From Betaproteobacteria bacterium (GTDB lineage Bacteria > Pseudomonadota > Gammaproteobacteria > Burkholderiales > Burkholderiaceae_C), in NCBI GenBank assembly GCA_947453725.1, contig CANGHH010000012.1, positions 1 through 64,000 on the forward strand: a DNA stretch of 64,000 nt, read 5' to 3'. Position numbers and translations under genes: made by a program. How positions within the stretch are numbered: position 1 is the first letter of the stretch; the number at the start of each line of letters is the position of its first letter. Positions 45,742 through 54,565 of this stretch are shown here, piece by piece. A model generated the notes under the pieces. It was not told where the DNA came from and searched no databases. It worked only from the letters and a program-made list of their open reading frames with translations.

Positions 45742-46659
45742 GTGAGGACCTGGCTACCCGATCTCAAGGGACTCTTGCTCGGCGCTGTGCTCGCCCTGTC
45801 GGCCAGCCTGGCCCTGGCGCGGTCGCCGCTGGTGCTCATGACCGACTTCGGCCTGGCCGACGGCGCGGTGTCGGCGATGCGCGGCGTCGCCTTCGGCGTG
45901 GACGGCGGCCTGAACGTGGCCGACCTGACGCACGAAATCCCCGAGTACGACATCTGGACCGGCGCCTACCGTCTGCTCCAGACCACCGCCTACTGGCCGA
46001 AGGGCAGCGTCTTCGTCACCGTCGTCGACCCCGGCGTCGGCACGCAGCGCCTGTCGGTGGTGCTGAAGACCCGCACGGGCCAGTTCTACGTCGGGCCGAA
46101 CAACGGCCTGACCACCCTGGTGGCTGAACGCGACGGGGTCGAGGCGCTGCGCGAGATCGACGAAAGCGTGAACCGCCTGCCCGGTTCGGCCGACAGCTAC
46201 ACCTTCCACGGCCGCGACGTCTACGCCTACACCGGCGCGCGCCTGGCCGCCGGCCAGATCGCCTTCGAGCAGGTCGGGCCGCTGCTCGACGCGGCGGCGC
46301 TGGTGCGCATCGCCTACCAGGCGCCCGCGCTGCTGGCCGACCGCCTCGAAGGCAACATCCCGGTGCTGGACGTGAACTACGGCAACGTCTGGAGCAACAT
46401 TCCGAAGGCCCTGCTGGACCGCTTCCAGGTCAAGGCCGGCGACCGCCTGCGCTTTCGCCTGTTCAAGGGCAAGCGCCTGGTGGCCGACGTGGTGGCGCCC
46501 TTCGAAAATTCCTTCGGCGGCGTCGCGCCCGGCCAGCCCGTGGCCTACCTCAACAGCCTGCTGAACCTGGCTATCGCCATCAACCAGGGCAACTTCGCCA
46601 AGGTCCACCGCGTGCAGTCGGGCGCCGACTGGCACCTCGAGGTGCGCCGGGCGCGCTGA
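45742..46659 (+). CDS. Exported S-adenosylmethionine hydroxide adenosyltransferase family protein (DUF62)
   Basis: 305 aa from GTG 45742 with AAGGA eight bases before; this start gives a signal peptide ending LALA|R near residue 27. The enzyme fold is complete: LMTDFGLADGAVSAMRG, the water-activating Asp and Arg in VVDPGVGTQR and His in FHGRDVYA, and the C-terminal barrel. Known relatives hydrolyse SAM to adenosine and methionine in the cytoplasm. A periplasmic location would be odd because SAM is not expected there, so substrate or location may differ. Confidence 0.88.
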   Translation: MRTWLPDLKGLLLGAVLALSASLALARSPLVLMTDFGLADGAVSAMRGVAFGVDGGLNVADLTHEIPEYDIWTGAYRLLQTTAYWPKGSVFVTVVDPGVGTQRLSVVLKTRTGQFYVGPNNGLTTLVAERDGVEALREIDESVNRLPGSADSYTFHGRDVYAYTGARLAAGQIAFEQVGPLLDAAALVRIAYQAPALLADRLEGNIPVLDVNYGNVWSNIPKALLDRFQVKAGDRLRFRLFKGKRLVADVVAPFENSFGGVAPGQPVAYLNSLLNLAIAINQGNFAKVHRVQSGADWHLEVRRAR

Positions 46660-46743
46660 ACGCCGGCCGGGGTCCGCCCGAGATCCGACCGAGGTCCGCT
46701 GCCTACAATCGCGCCCCATCCCATACCCACGGCAAGCCATCCC

Positions 46744-48156
46744 ATGCAGATCGACGCGACCATCTTCAAGGCCTATGACATCCGGGGCATCGTCGGCAAG
46801 AACGTCGACGAGGTCTTCGCCGAACACCTGGGCCGCGCCTTCGGCAGTGAAGCCCTGGCGGCCGGTGAGAAGGCGGTTGCCGTGGGACGTGATGGGCGGG
46901 TCTCGGGCCCCAAGCTGGCCGCCGCGCTGATCCGCGGCCTGAAGAGCACCGGGCTGGACGTCGTCGACATCGGCGCCGTGACCACGCCGATGCTGTACTA
47001 CGTGGCTGCCACCCGCGGACCGCACGGCTGCAGCAGTGGCATCCAGGTCACCGGCAGCCACAACCCCAAGGACTACAACGGCTTCAAGATGGTGATGGCC
47101 GGCCGCGCCATCTACGGGGACGACATCCAGAAGCTGCGCGTCCGCATCGAGACCGAGACCTACACGAAAGCCCCGAAGGGCCGCGGCCGCAGCGCCAAGA
47201 TGGACATCGGTGCCGAGTACGCGGCCCGCATCACCGGTGACTGCAAGCTGGTCCGTCCGATGAAGATCGTCGTCGACAGCGGCAACGGCATCCCGGGCGC
47301 TTCGGCTCCGGCCATCCTGCGCGCCCTGGGCTGCGAGGTCATCGACCTCTACAGCACCGTCGACGGCGACTTCCCCAACCACCATCCCGACCCCAGCAAG
47401 CCCGAGAACCTGGCCGACCTGATCAAGGTCGTCCACGCCACCGGTGCCGAACTCGGCCTGGCCTTCGACGGCGACGGCGACCGCCTGGGCGTGGTGACCA
47501 AGGACGGCCACATCATCTACCCCGACCGGCAGATCATGTTCTTCGCCCGCGACATCCTGAAGCGCAACAAGGGCGCCACCATCATCTTCGACGTCAAGTG
47601 CTCGCAGCGCCTGCCGGTGGCCATCCGACGAGCCGGCGGCAAGCCGCTGCTGTGGAAGACCGGCCACTCGCTGATCAAGGCCAAGCTGCGCGAGATCAAC
47701 TCGCCCTTCGCCGGCGAGATGAGCGGCCACCTGTTCTTCGGCGAACGCTGGTACGGCTTCGACGACGCGATGTACACCGCCGGCCGGCTGCTGGAAATCC
47801 TGTCGCGCAGCAAGAACCCCAGCGCCGAACTCGACGCGCTGCCGACCAGCTTCAGCACGCCGGAATTGAACGTGCCTTGCGCCGAGGGCGAACACCACGC
47901 GGTGGTCGTCGAACTGCTGGCCCGCGTGGCCGACGGCCGGCTGGCCTTCGAAGGCGGCAGCGTGGGCACCATCGACGGCCTGCGCGTCGACTTTGCCGAC
48001 GGTTTCGGCCTGATCCGCGGCAGCAACACCACGCCGGTGCTGGTGCTGCGCTTCGAGGGCCACACCGACGAGGCGCTGCACCGCATCGAAGCCCAGTTCA
48101 TGGCCGCGCTGCGCAGCGTCAAGCCCGACGCCCGCGTCGAAGCGGCTGCGCACTGA
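46744..48156 (+). CDS. algC: Phosphomannomutase/phosphoglucomutase (AlgC type)
   Basis: 470 aa. Phosphoserine loop TGSHNPKDYNG, metal loop FDGDGDRLGV, sugar-binding loop GEMSGHLFFGERW and C-terminal phosphate loop IRGSNTTPVL are all intact. It makes mannose-1-P and glucose-1-P for LPS and exopolysaccharide. A TACAAT -10-like box lies at 46704-46709. It leads the surface-sugar block that follows on the same strand. The symbol denotes the family; pmm or manB would be equally acceptable. Confidence 0.93.
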   Translation: MQIDATIFKAYDIRGIVGKNVDEVFAEHLGRAFGSEALAAGEKAVAVGRDGRVSGPKLAAALIRGLKSTGLDVVDIGAVTTPMLYYVAATRGPHGCSSGIQVTGSHNPKDYNGFKMVMAGRAIYGDDIQKLRVRIETETYTKAPKGRGRSAKMDIGAEYAARITGDCKLVRPMKIVVDSGNGIPGASAPAILRALGCEVIDLYSTVDGDFPNHHPDPSKPENLADLIKVVHATGAELGLAFDGDGDRLGVVTKDGHIIYPDRQIMFFARDILKRNKGATIIFDVKCSQRLPVAIRRAGGKPLLWKTGHSLIKAKLREINSPFAGEMSGHLFFGERWYGFDDAMYTAGRLLEILSRSKNPSAELDALPTSFSTPELNVPCAEGEHHAVVVELLARVADGRLAFEGGSVGTIDGLRVDFADGFGLIRGSNTTPVLVLRFEGHTDEALHRIEAQFMAALRSVKPDARVEAAAH

Positions 48157-48159
48157 TGG

Positions 48160-48236
48160 CCCACCCCCGGAGCGCCAGCGGCACGCCCCCTGAAGGGGGC
48201 GCCGCCAGCGGCCTGGCCAAGCCGGTTCCGCGGTGG
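48160..48236 (+). repeat. Dispersed post-stop repeat, copy C
   Basis: About 77 bp starting four bases after the phosphomannomutase stop. Palindrome GCCCCCTGAAGGGGGC and tail GCGGCCTGGCCAAGCCGG. An in-frame GTG at 48233 at its end could be misread as the start of waaA. Confidence 0.75.
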
Positions 48237-48262
48237 CTGCTGGGGAAGAGAGGACCGATCAT

Positions 48263-49558
48263 TTGACTGCGGGGCTGGCGCGGGCCGCCTACACGCTGCT
48301 GATGCGCGCGGCGCTGCCGCTGGTCTTCGCGCGCTATGCGGGGCGGGCGCGGCGCGAGCCGGCTTACGGCCTGCACTGGGGCGAGCGGCTGGGCTGGGCC
48401 AGCGGACCGGTGCGCCCCGGCCGCCTGTGGCTGCACGCGGTGTCGCTGGGCGAAACCCGCGCGGCGGCGGCGCTGATCGAGGAACTGCGCGCGCGCCACC
48501 CCGGTCTGCGCCTGCTGCTGACCCACGGCACCGCCACCGGCCGCGCGGCCGGCGCCGAACTGCTGCGCGCTGGCGACGCCCAGGCCTGGCTGCCGCTGGA
48601 CATGCCGGGCGCGGTGCGGCGCTTCCTGCGCGCGCAGCAGCCGGTGCTCGGCGTGCTGATGGAAACCGAGGTCTGGCCCAATCTGCTGTTCGAAGCCCGG
48701 GCTGCGGGCCTGCCGCTGCTGCTGGTGAATGCGCGGCTGTCGGCGCGCAGCCAGGCCAAGGGCCAGCGCCTGGCCGCGCTGCTGCACCCGGCCATGGCCT
48801 GCTTCACGGCCGTGCTGGCGCAGACCGAGGCCGACGCGGTGCGGCTGCGCGCCAGCGGCGCCGCCGGCGTTCAGGTGCTGGGCAATCTGAAGTTCGACAT
48901 GGCCGTGTCAACCGCCCTGCTGGCCCAAGGCCAGGCCTGGCGGCAGGCGCAGGGCCGCGCCGTCGTGCTGATGGCCAGTTCGCGCGAAGGCGAGGAAGCG
49001 CCGCTGCTGGCGGCCTGGGCCTCGCAACCCGTGCCTCGGCCTTTGCTGCTGCTGGTGCCACGCCACCCGCAGCGTTTCGACGCCGTGGCGGCGCTGGTGG
49101 CCGCCGCCGGGCTGACGCTGCAACGCCGCACGGCCTGGGGCGCGGCGCTGCCGGCTGCGGCTGCGGCTGTTGATGTGGTGCTGGGCGACAGCCTGGGCGA
49201 GATGCCGCTGTACTACGCAGCCGCCGACGTGGCGCTGCTGGGTGGCAGCTTCGCGCCGCTCGGCGGGCAGAACCTGATCGAGGCCGCCGCCTGCGGCTGC
49301 CCGCTGCTGATGGGGCCGCACACCTACAACTTCGCGCAGGCGGCCGAAGGGGCGCTGGCCGCCGGCGCCGCCGAGCGGGTCGCCGACATCGGCGCCGCCG
49401 TCGCCAGGGCGCTGGCGCAGTGCAGCGACGGCGGCCAGCCCGCGCGCAGCCGGCGCGCGCTGGCCTTTGCTGCCGCCCACCGCGGTGCGGCGGGGCGCAT
49501 GGCGCAGGCCGTCCTCGAGCGACTGCCGCTCGCGGCACGCGGGCCCGGCCCCGGCTGA
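48263..49558 (+). CDS. waaA: 3-deoxy-D-manno-octulosonic acid (Kdo) transferase
   Basis: 431 aa with start TTG 48263 preceded by AGAGGA; GTG 48233 within the repeat is the alternative. N-terminal membrane-associated helix TLLMRAALPLVFARY, acceptor-domain HAVSLGETRAA with the catalytic Glu, METEVWPNLL, and donor-domain GGSFAPLGGQNLIEAAACG are the family hallmarks of GT30. It adds Kdo to lipid A precursor at the inner membrane and is essential in most Gram-negatives. Placed between phosphomannomutase and the nonulosonate genes. Confidence 0.93.
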   Translation: MTAGLARAAYTLLMRAALPLVFARYAGRARREPAYGLHWGERLGWASGPVRPGRLWLHAVSLGETRAAAALIEELRARHPGLRLLLTHGTATGRAAGAELLRAGDAQAWLPLDMPGAVRRFLRAQQPVLGVLMETEVWPNLLFEARAAGLPLLLVNARLSARSQAKGQRLAALLHPAMACFTAVLAQTEADAVRLRASGAAGVQVLGNLKFDMAVSTALLAQGQAWRQAQGRAVVLMASSREGEEAPLLAAWASQPVPRPLLLLVPRHPQRFDAVAALVAAAGLTLQRRTAWGAALPAAAAAVDVVLGDSLGEMPLYYAAADVALLGGSFAPLGGQNLIEAAACGCPLLMGPHTYNFAQAAEGALAAGAAERVADIGAAVARALAQCSDGGQPARSRRALAFAAAHRGAAGRMAQAVLERLPLAARGPGPG

Positions 49559-49631
49559 AGCGGCGAATCGGGCTGCTGGCCGGCCTCTTTTCCGCCTTTG
49601 TCGCAGCGCCGGCGCGCCGATCATCGGCGGT

Positions 49632-50792
49632 ATGTCTTCATCCAGCCGCCGCACGCTGATCGTTACTGACCGCGCCGACTTCTTCATGCCCAAGCTGCTG
49701 GCCAGCGTGGCGCTGGACGGCTGGGAACCGCTGCCGATCGATGTGCTGCGCTACGGCGCGCCGCGTGCCGAGTCCAGCCCGCAGGCCTTCACCGACCAGG
49801 TCGCGATGCAGCCCTGGCCGCCTGGCGTGCAGGAATTCAGCGCCGACGGCCTCGACAGCAAGGTCGTCCCCGGCGACAGCGGCCTGGACGCCTGGCTCGA
49901 CGGCTACGGCCAGATCGCCGTCTATTCGGTGAACCCCTGGAACGCCGACCTGATCAACCACCTGGTGGCGCGCTATCCGCAGGAACAGCTGTCGGTGATC
50001 TGTTCCGACGACGAGATCGAGCGCCACTGGAACTACCAGCGCCACGCCGCGCAGGAGCCACAACGCAGCGCCGAGCGCGACGCCGAGTTGCGCGCCGCCT
50101 TCCTCTACCCGCCGGCGGTCGAGCAGGCCTTCGAAGGGATGCGCCGCTGGTTCATCGGCCGCACGCCCTGGGAAGCGATGCTGCGCAGCGGCCGCCGCGC
50201 GCCGATCGAGCTGATCCCGCACGTGCCGCCCATCCTCAACCGCATGCCGGGCCTGCACGGCGTGGCGCGCAGCGCGCAGGTCTACCGCGTGGTGCTCTTC
50301 CCCAAGCCCTCGGTCGGGCGCGAGCACTTCCTGCAGGCGGCGCGCCGCATCGCGCAGACCGTGGCGCGCGAACGGGGCCTGCCGGTCGAGATCGTCAGCT
50401 TCCGCAACGACATGCCCACGCTGAGCAGCGCCGACGAGGGCGGTGCCGACGGTGCCGCGCCGGTGTGGCTGCGCTGCCATCCCTACCCGATCGACGAAGC
50501 CCAGTACCACCGCATCGTGGCCGCCGCCCACGGTCTGGTGCTGGTGCCGCGCGGCGGGCTGTCGACCATCCGCGATGCCGTGCGCTACGGCCTGGACCTG
50601 GTCTCGCTGTACCCGAACACGCCCAACGAGCTGGCGGTGACGGCCGACATGGGTCTGGCACTGACACCGCTGGAGGCCCTGTGCATCGCCAGCCCCGAAG
50701 CCAGCCAGCGCCGCAGTGCCAACCGGGCCGCGCTGGCACGTTACGAATTTGCCGCCGTGGCCGCCTTTCGCCACGCCTACTGCCCCGCCTGA
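49632..50792 (+). CDS. Unknown protein in the surface-sugar cluster, possibly GT-B-like
   Basis: 386 aa, no signal peptide or membrane helix. I do not recognise a family. Two alpha/beta-like halves can be seen: RRTLIVTDRADFFMPKLL at the start and, near residues 300-325, VPRGGLSTIRDAVRYGLDLV, which resembles the donor-binding segment of GT-B glycosyltransferases and UDP-sugar epimerases. The place between waaA and the nonulosonate genes supports a transferase role, possibly for the modified sugar, but this is inference. Good codon use and a clean ATG make it a real gene. Confidence 0.7.
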   Translation: MSSSSRRTLIVTDRADFFMPKLLASVALDGWEPLPIDVLRYGAPRAESSPQAFTDQVAMQPWPPGVQEFSADGLDSKVVPGDSGLDAWLDGYGQIAVYSVNPWNADLINHLVARYPQEQLSVICSDDEIERHWNYQRHAAQEPQRSAERDAELRAAFLYPPAVEQAFEGMRRWFIGRTPWEAMLRSGRRAPIELIPHVPPILNRMPGLHGVARSAQVYRVVLFPKPSVGREHFLQAARRIAQTVARERGLPVEIVSFRNDMPTLSSADEGGADGAAPVWLRCHPYPIDEAQYHRIVAAAHGLVLVPRGGLSTIRDAVRYGLDLVSLYPNTPNELAVTADMGLALTPLEALCIASPEASQRRSANRAALARYEFAAVAAFRHAYCPA

Positions 50793-50829
50793 ACCCACCT
50801 CCACGCCGGCCCGTCCGGCGGCCACCGCC

Positions 50830-51585
50830 ATGACCCAAGACCTCGCCCAACTCGTGCAGAGCGCCATTGCGATGCGCCGACTGCAGCTCAACACCCTGCT
50901 GTTCCAGCGCTTGCAGGGTGTGGTGCGCTACGGCCCGCTGGCCGGCATGCAGCTGATCGAGGCCTCGTCATGGGGCAACGACAAGGCCGCCAAGCTGCTC
51001 GGCTTCTACGAGCACGAATTGATGGCCGCGATGGTGCCGGCGCTGGGCCCCGACAAGGTCTTCATCGACATCGGTGCCGCCGACGGTTTCTACGCCGTCG
51101 GCGCCTTGCACGCGCAGCTGGCCCACCGCACCATCGCTTTCGAGCTGACCGACGCCGGCCGCAGCGTCATCGGCGACACCGCGGCCCGGCTCGGTGTGCA
51201 AGACCGCATCGAGATCCACGGCGCTTGCACCGAAGGCAGCCTGCAGCAGGCGCTGCACGGGCTGGACCGCCGGCAGCTGGTGCTGCTGTGCGATGTCGAA
51301 GGCGCCGAGTTCGAGATCTTCAGCGATGCCGTGCTGGCGATGCTGGCGGGTTCGCAGGTCTTCATCGAGATCCACGACCGCACGGCCGAAGGGCCGGCGC
51401 AATACGCCGCCCTGAAGGCCCGCGCCCAGCGCTGGTTCCGGCTCGAAGAGATCAGCAAGGGCGGCCGCAACCCCTACCACTACCGTGAACTGCACGACCT
51501 CGACGACACCGACCACTGGCTGGTCTGCAGCGAAGGCCGCGACCCGGATCAGCGCTGGCTGGCCTTGCGGCCGATCCACGACTGA
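50830..51585 (+). CDS. SAM-dependent methyltransferase-like protein (FkbM-like)
   Basis: 251 aa from ATG 50830. The SAM-binding glycine loop is FIDIGAADGFYAVG (~77-90); VLLCDVEGAEFEIF (~153-166) matches the post-strand-4 acidic motif of FkbM-type methyltransferases. The C-terminus ends with a Tyr/His-rich SKGGRNPYHYREL. Likely modifies a surface sugar or flagellar glycan, given the neighbours; the acceptor is unknown. 37 bp after the preceding gene. Confidence 0.8.
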   Translation: MTQDLAQLVQSAIAMRRLQLNTLLFQRLQGVVRYGPLAGMQLIEASSWGNDKAAKLLGFYEHELMAAMVPALGPDKVFIDIGAADGFYAVGALHAQLAHRTIAFELTDAGRSVIGDTAARLGVQDRIEIHGACTEGSLQQALHGLDRRQLVLLCDVEGAEFEIFSDAVLAMLAGSQVFIEIHDRTAEGPAQYAALKARAQRWFRLEEISKGGRNPYHYRELHDLDDTDHWLVCSEGRDPDQRWLALRPIHD

Positions 51586-51691
51586 CGCTGCAAGGCCCGC
51601 GGTGAAGCGCCGACTTTCACCCCCTGTTCGCGGTCTGCGCGCGACCCGCAGCGCCGCATCATCGTCTGCATCTGCCCGGAGTGCGCCCGCC

Positions 51692-51745
51692 ATGTCGAAC
51701 CTCACCCCTACCGCCCCCGGCATCCCGGGCCGCCTGCCATGCTGA
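51692..51745 (+). CDS. Possible 17-residue leader frame overlapping pseI
   Basis: ATG at 51692 opens a 17-codon frame whose TGA overlaps the pseI start region (ATGCTGA). Translation of it could couple initiation at pseI. No strong ribosome site precedes it, and its Pro-rich peptide (MSNLTPTAPGIPGRLPC) has no known relative; it may be chance. Confidence 0.25.
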   Translation: MSNLTPTAPGIPGRLPC

Positions 51746-52797
51746 TCGGCCAACGCGCAATCGGCCGCGACCACCGGCCTTACGTGATCGCCGAAATGAG
51801 CGGCAACCACAACCAGTCGCTGGAACGGGCCTTGGCCATCGTCGATGCGGCGGCGGCGGCCGGCGCCGACGCCGTCAAGCTGCAGACCTACACCGCGGCG
51901 ACGATGACGCTGGACATCCGCGCGCCCGGCTTCGTCATCGAAGACCCGAACAGCCTGTGGGCCGGCCGCCAGCTCTACGACTTGTACGACGAGGCGCACA
52001 CGCCCTGGGACTGGCATGCCGCTATCTTCGAGCGCGCGGCGCAGCGCGGCATCGATTGCTTCAGCACACCGTTCGACGACACGGCGGTGGACTTCCTGGA
52101 AACCCTGGGCGCCCCGGCCTACAAGATCGCGTCCTTCGAGTGCACCGACCTGCCGCTGATCCGCAAGGTGGCGGCCACCGGCAAGCCGATGATCATCAGC
52201 ACCGGCATGGCCACGCTGGCCGAGATCGACGAGACCGTGCGCACCGCGCGCGCCGCCGGCTGCAGCCAGCTGATCCTGCTGAAGTGCACCAGCACCTACC
52301 CGGCGACGCCGGTCAACACCCACCTCAACACCATTCCCGTGCTGCGTGCGGCCACCGGCTGCGAGGTCGGCCTGTCCGACCACACCATGGGCTGCGGCGC
52401 GGCCATCGCCGCGGTGGCGCTGGGAGCGACGGTGGTCGAAAAGCATTTCACCTTGTCGCGCGCCGACGGTGGCGTCGATTCGACGTTTTCGCTGGAGCCG
52501 GCCGAACTGCAGATGCTGCGCACCGAGACCGAGCGCGCCTGGCAGGCGATGGGCGGCGTGGTCTTCGGCGGCAGCGCGGCCGAGACGAAATCGATGGCCT
52601 TCCGGCGTTCGCTCTACGTCGTGCAGGACATGGCGCCGGGCGAGCCGTTTTCGCGGCACAACGTGCGCGCCATACGCCCCGGTTTCGGCCTGCCGCCCAA
52701 GTACCTGGAAACGGTGCTCGGCATGCCGGCGCCGACCTCGCTGAAGCGCGGCACGCCGCTGTCCTGGGACCTGCTGCGGGTCGGGGGTGCGGCATGA
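51739..52797 (+). CDS. pseI: Pseudaminic acid synthase / NeuB family nonulosonate synthase
   Basis: 352 aa. NeuB TIM barrel with PYVIAEMSGNHNQSLERA, FSTPFDDTAVDFLE, KIASFECTD, ISTGMAT, CTSTYPA and SDHTMG, then metal/active-site EKHFTLSR, and a C-terminal SAF (antifreeze-like) domain with SLYVVQDMAPGE. It condenses phosphoenolpyruvate with a 2,4-diacetamido hexose to make a nine-carbon sugar; SGNHN and SDHTMG favour PseI over NeuB/LegI. The upstream PseB, C, H, G and the CMP transferase PseF are not in the window. Confidence 0.9.
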   Translation: MLIGQRAIGRDHRPYVIAEMSGNHNQSLERALAIVDAAAAAGADAVKLQTYTAATMTLDIRAPGFVIEDPNSLWAGRQLYDLYDEAHTPWDWHAAIFERAAQRGIDCFSTPFDDTAVDFLETLGAPAYKIASFECTDLPLIRKVAATGKPMIISTGMATLAEIDETVRTARAAGCSQLILLKCTSTYPATPVNTHLNTIPVLRAATGCEVGLSDHTMGCGAAIAAVALGATVVEKHFTLSRADGGVDSTFSLEPAELQMLRTETERAWQAMGGVVFGGSAAETKSMAFRRSLYVVQDMAPGEPFSRHNVRAIRPGFGLPPKYLETVLGMPAPTSLKRGTPLSWDLLRVGGAA

Positions 52798-53942
52798 AGT
52801 ACTGCTGCCGCTGCATGCAGCCCGACACCCGGCCCAACACCCATTTCAGCGACGCCGGTGTCTGCCCGGCCTGCGACTACGTCGAAGCCGTCAAGGGTGT
52901 CGATTGGCAGGAGCGCCTGGACATCCTGGCCGACCTGTTCTCGGCCCGCAAGCGCAAGCCCGGTGTCTTCCACGACTGCATCATCGGCGTCAGCGGCGGC
53001 AAGGACAGCACCCGACAGGCACTGTGGGTGCGCGAGCGCTTCGGCATCAATCCGCTGCTCGTCTGCCTGAGCTACCCGCCCGAGCAGACCACCCACCGCG
53101 GCATGCACAACCTCAGCAACCTGATCGAGCTGGGCTTCGACGTGGTGCTGTCGGCGCCGGCGCCGGCCACCTGGCGCGGCCTGAAGCGCGACGGCTTCGC
53201 GAAGTTCACCAACAGCTTCCGCAGCACCGAACTGGCGCTCTTTGCGGCGGTGCCGCAGATCGCGCTGCGCTATGGCATCGACCTGATCCTGTGGGGCGAG
53301 AACCCGGCGCTGCAACTCGGCGACATGAAGGCCCTGGGCAAGACCGGCTATGACGGCAACAACCTGCGCCACATGAACACCCTGTCCAGCGGCACGCAGT
53401 GGATGAAGGACGCCGGCTACACGCCGCAGCAACTGCTGCCCTACAACTACCCGCAGCCCGACGAGTTCATTGCCGCCGACCTGCACATCGTCTACCTGGG
53501 CTGGTTCCTCGGCGACTGGTCGCTGGTCAACAACGCAGCCTATTCCTGCGCCGACGGCCTGGAGATCCGTGCCGACGGCGTGCAGGCGACGGGCGACCTG
53601 TACGGCGTGACGGCGCTGGACGAGGACTTCACGCCGATCAACCAGATGATCAAGTACTACAAGTTCGGCTTCGGCCGCACCACCGACTACTGCAACGAGG
53701 AGATCCGCCTCGGCCGCATGTCGCGTGAACAAGGTGCAGCGCTGGTCACGGCCCACGACCACGCCTGTTCGCCGGACTACATCGCGCGCTACTGCGACTA
53801 CCTGGGCATCAGCGTCGACGCCTTCTGGGACCGGGTGCGCGCGGCGACGAATCGCGAGCTGTTCGACATCCATGCCGACGGCAGCATCCACCGCCGTTTC
53901 ACGGTCGGTGTCGGCTTGGCGACCGAGCAGGCCGCAGCATGA
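52794..53942 (+). CDS. pseA: N-acetyl sugar amidotransferase (PseA/WbpG type)
   Basis: 382 aa, ATG overlapping the pseI stop. N-terminal Cys4 zinc-ribbon (CCRCMQPDTRP...GVCPACDY), intact PP-loop GVSGGKDST that activates the acetamido group with ATP, and long alpha-helical body with WGENPALQLGD. With HisH/HisF-type partners it converts an N-acetyl group to an acetamidino group, known from Campylobacter PseA and Pseudomonas WbpG. The partners are the next two genes, each joined by an ATGA overlap. Confidence 0.88.
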   Translation: MKYCCRCMQPDTRPNTHFSDAGVCPACDYVEAVKGVDWQERLDILADLFSARKRKPGVFHDCIIGVSGGKDSTRQALWVRERFGINPLLVCLSYPPEQTTHRGMHNLSNLIELGFDVVLSAPAPATWRGLKRDGFAKFTNSFRSTELALFAAVPQIALRYGIDLILWGENPALQLGDMKALGKTGYDGNNLRHMNTLSSGTQWMKDAGYTPQQLLPYNYPQPDEFIAADLHIVYLGWFLGDWSLVNNAAYSCADGLEIRADGVQATGDLYGVTALDEDFTPINQMIKYYKFGFGRTTDYCNEEIRLGRMSREQGAALVTAHDHACSPDYIARYCDYLGISVDAFWDRVRAATNRELFDIHADGSIHRRFTVGVGLATEQAAA

Positions 53943-54565
53943 CGCGGCGCCGCATCACGGTCGGTGTGGTCGACTACGGCGCCAGCAACCTGGCCAGTGT
54001 GGCGCGCGCGCTGACCGGCCTGGGCTACCGCTGCCGCAGCAGCCGTGACCCGGAAACCCTGGGTGCGGCCGACGTGATGGTGCTGCCCGGCGTCGGCGCC
54101 TTCCCGGCGGCGATGGAAGCGCTGCACCGCCACCGCCTGGTCGAATTCATCCAGTCGCAAGCCCGCCGCGGCCAGCCCATCGTCGGCATCTGCCTGGGCA
54201 TGCAATTGCTGGCCCACAGCAGCAGCGAGCTGCGCTACACGACCGGCCTGGGCCTGATCCCCGGCCAGGTGCAGCCGCTGCAAGCCGCGAAGTGGCACAT
54301 CGGCTGGAACAGCCTGGAGGTGCTCGACAAGGAGCCGCTGCTGCGCGCCAGCGACGGCCAGTCGGTGTTCTTCAACCACAGCTACGCCTTCCACGCGCCG
54401 GCCGAGTACTGCGTGGCCGTGTCGCGCGTCAACGATGCGATGGACGATGCCTTCACGGTGGCCGTCCGGCGTCAGCAGATCGTCGGCCTGCAGTTCCATC
54501 CCGAGAAGAGCCAGCTGGCCGGCCGCGAATTGCTGAAGAACGTCATCGAGGGCCTGTTGCCATGA
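53939..54565 (+). CDS. hisH: HisH-like glutamine amidotransferase subunit of the sugar amidination complex
   Basis: 208 aa. Class I glutaminase: nucleophile GICLGMQLL, oxyanion PGVGAF, and HPEKSQ with catalytic His and Glu. Sequence class is HisH, but the neighbours are sugar enzymes rather than his genes, so it most likely supplies ammonia through the HisF-like barrel to the amidotransferase(s), as in WbpG-HisH2-HisF2 of Pseudomonas. Overlaps both neighbours by 4 bp. Confidence 0.9.
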   Translation: MTRRRITVGVVDYGASNLASVARALTGLGYRCRSSRDPETLGAADVMVLPGVGAFPAAMEALHRHRLVEFIQSQARRGQPIVGICLGMQLLAHSSSELRYTTGLGLIPGQVQPLQAAKWHIGWNSLEVLDKEPLLRASDGQSVFFNHSYAFHAPAEYCVAVSRVNDAMDDAFTVAVRRQQIVGLQFHPEKSQLAGRELLKNVIEGLLP

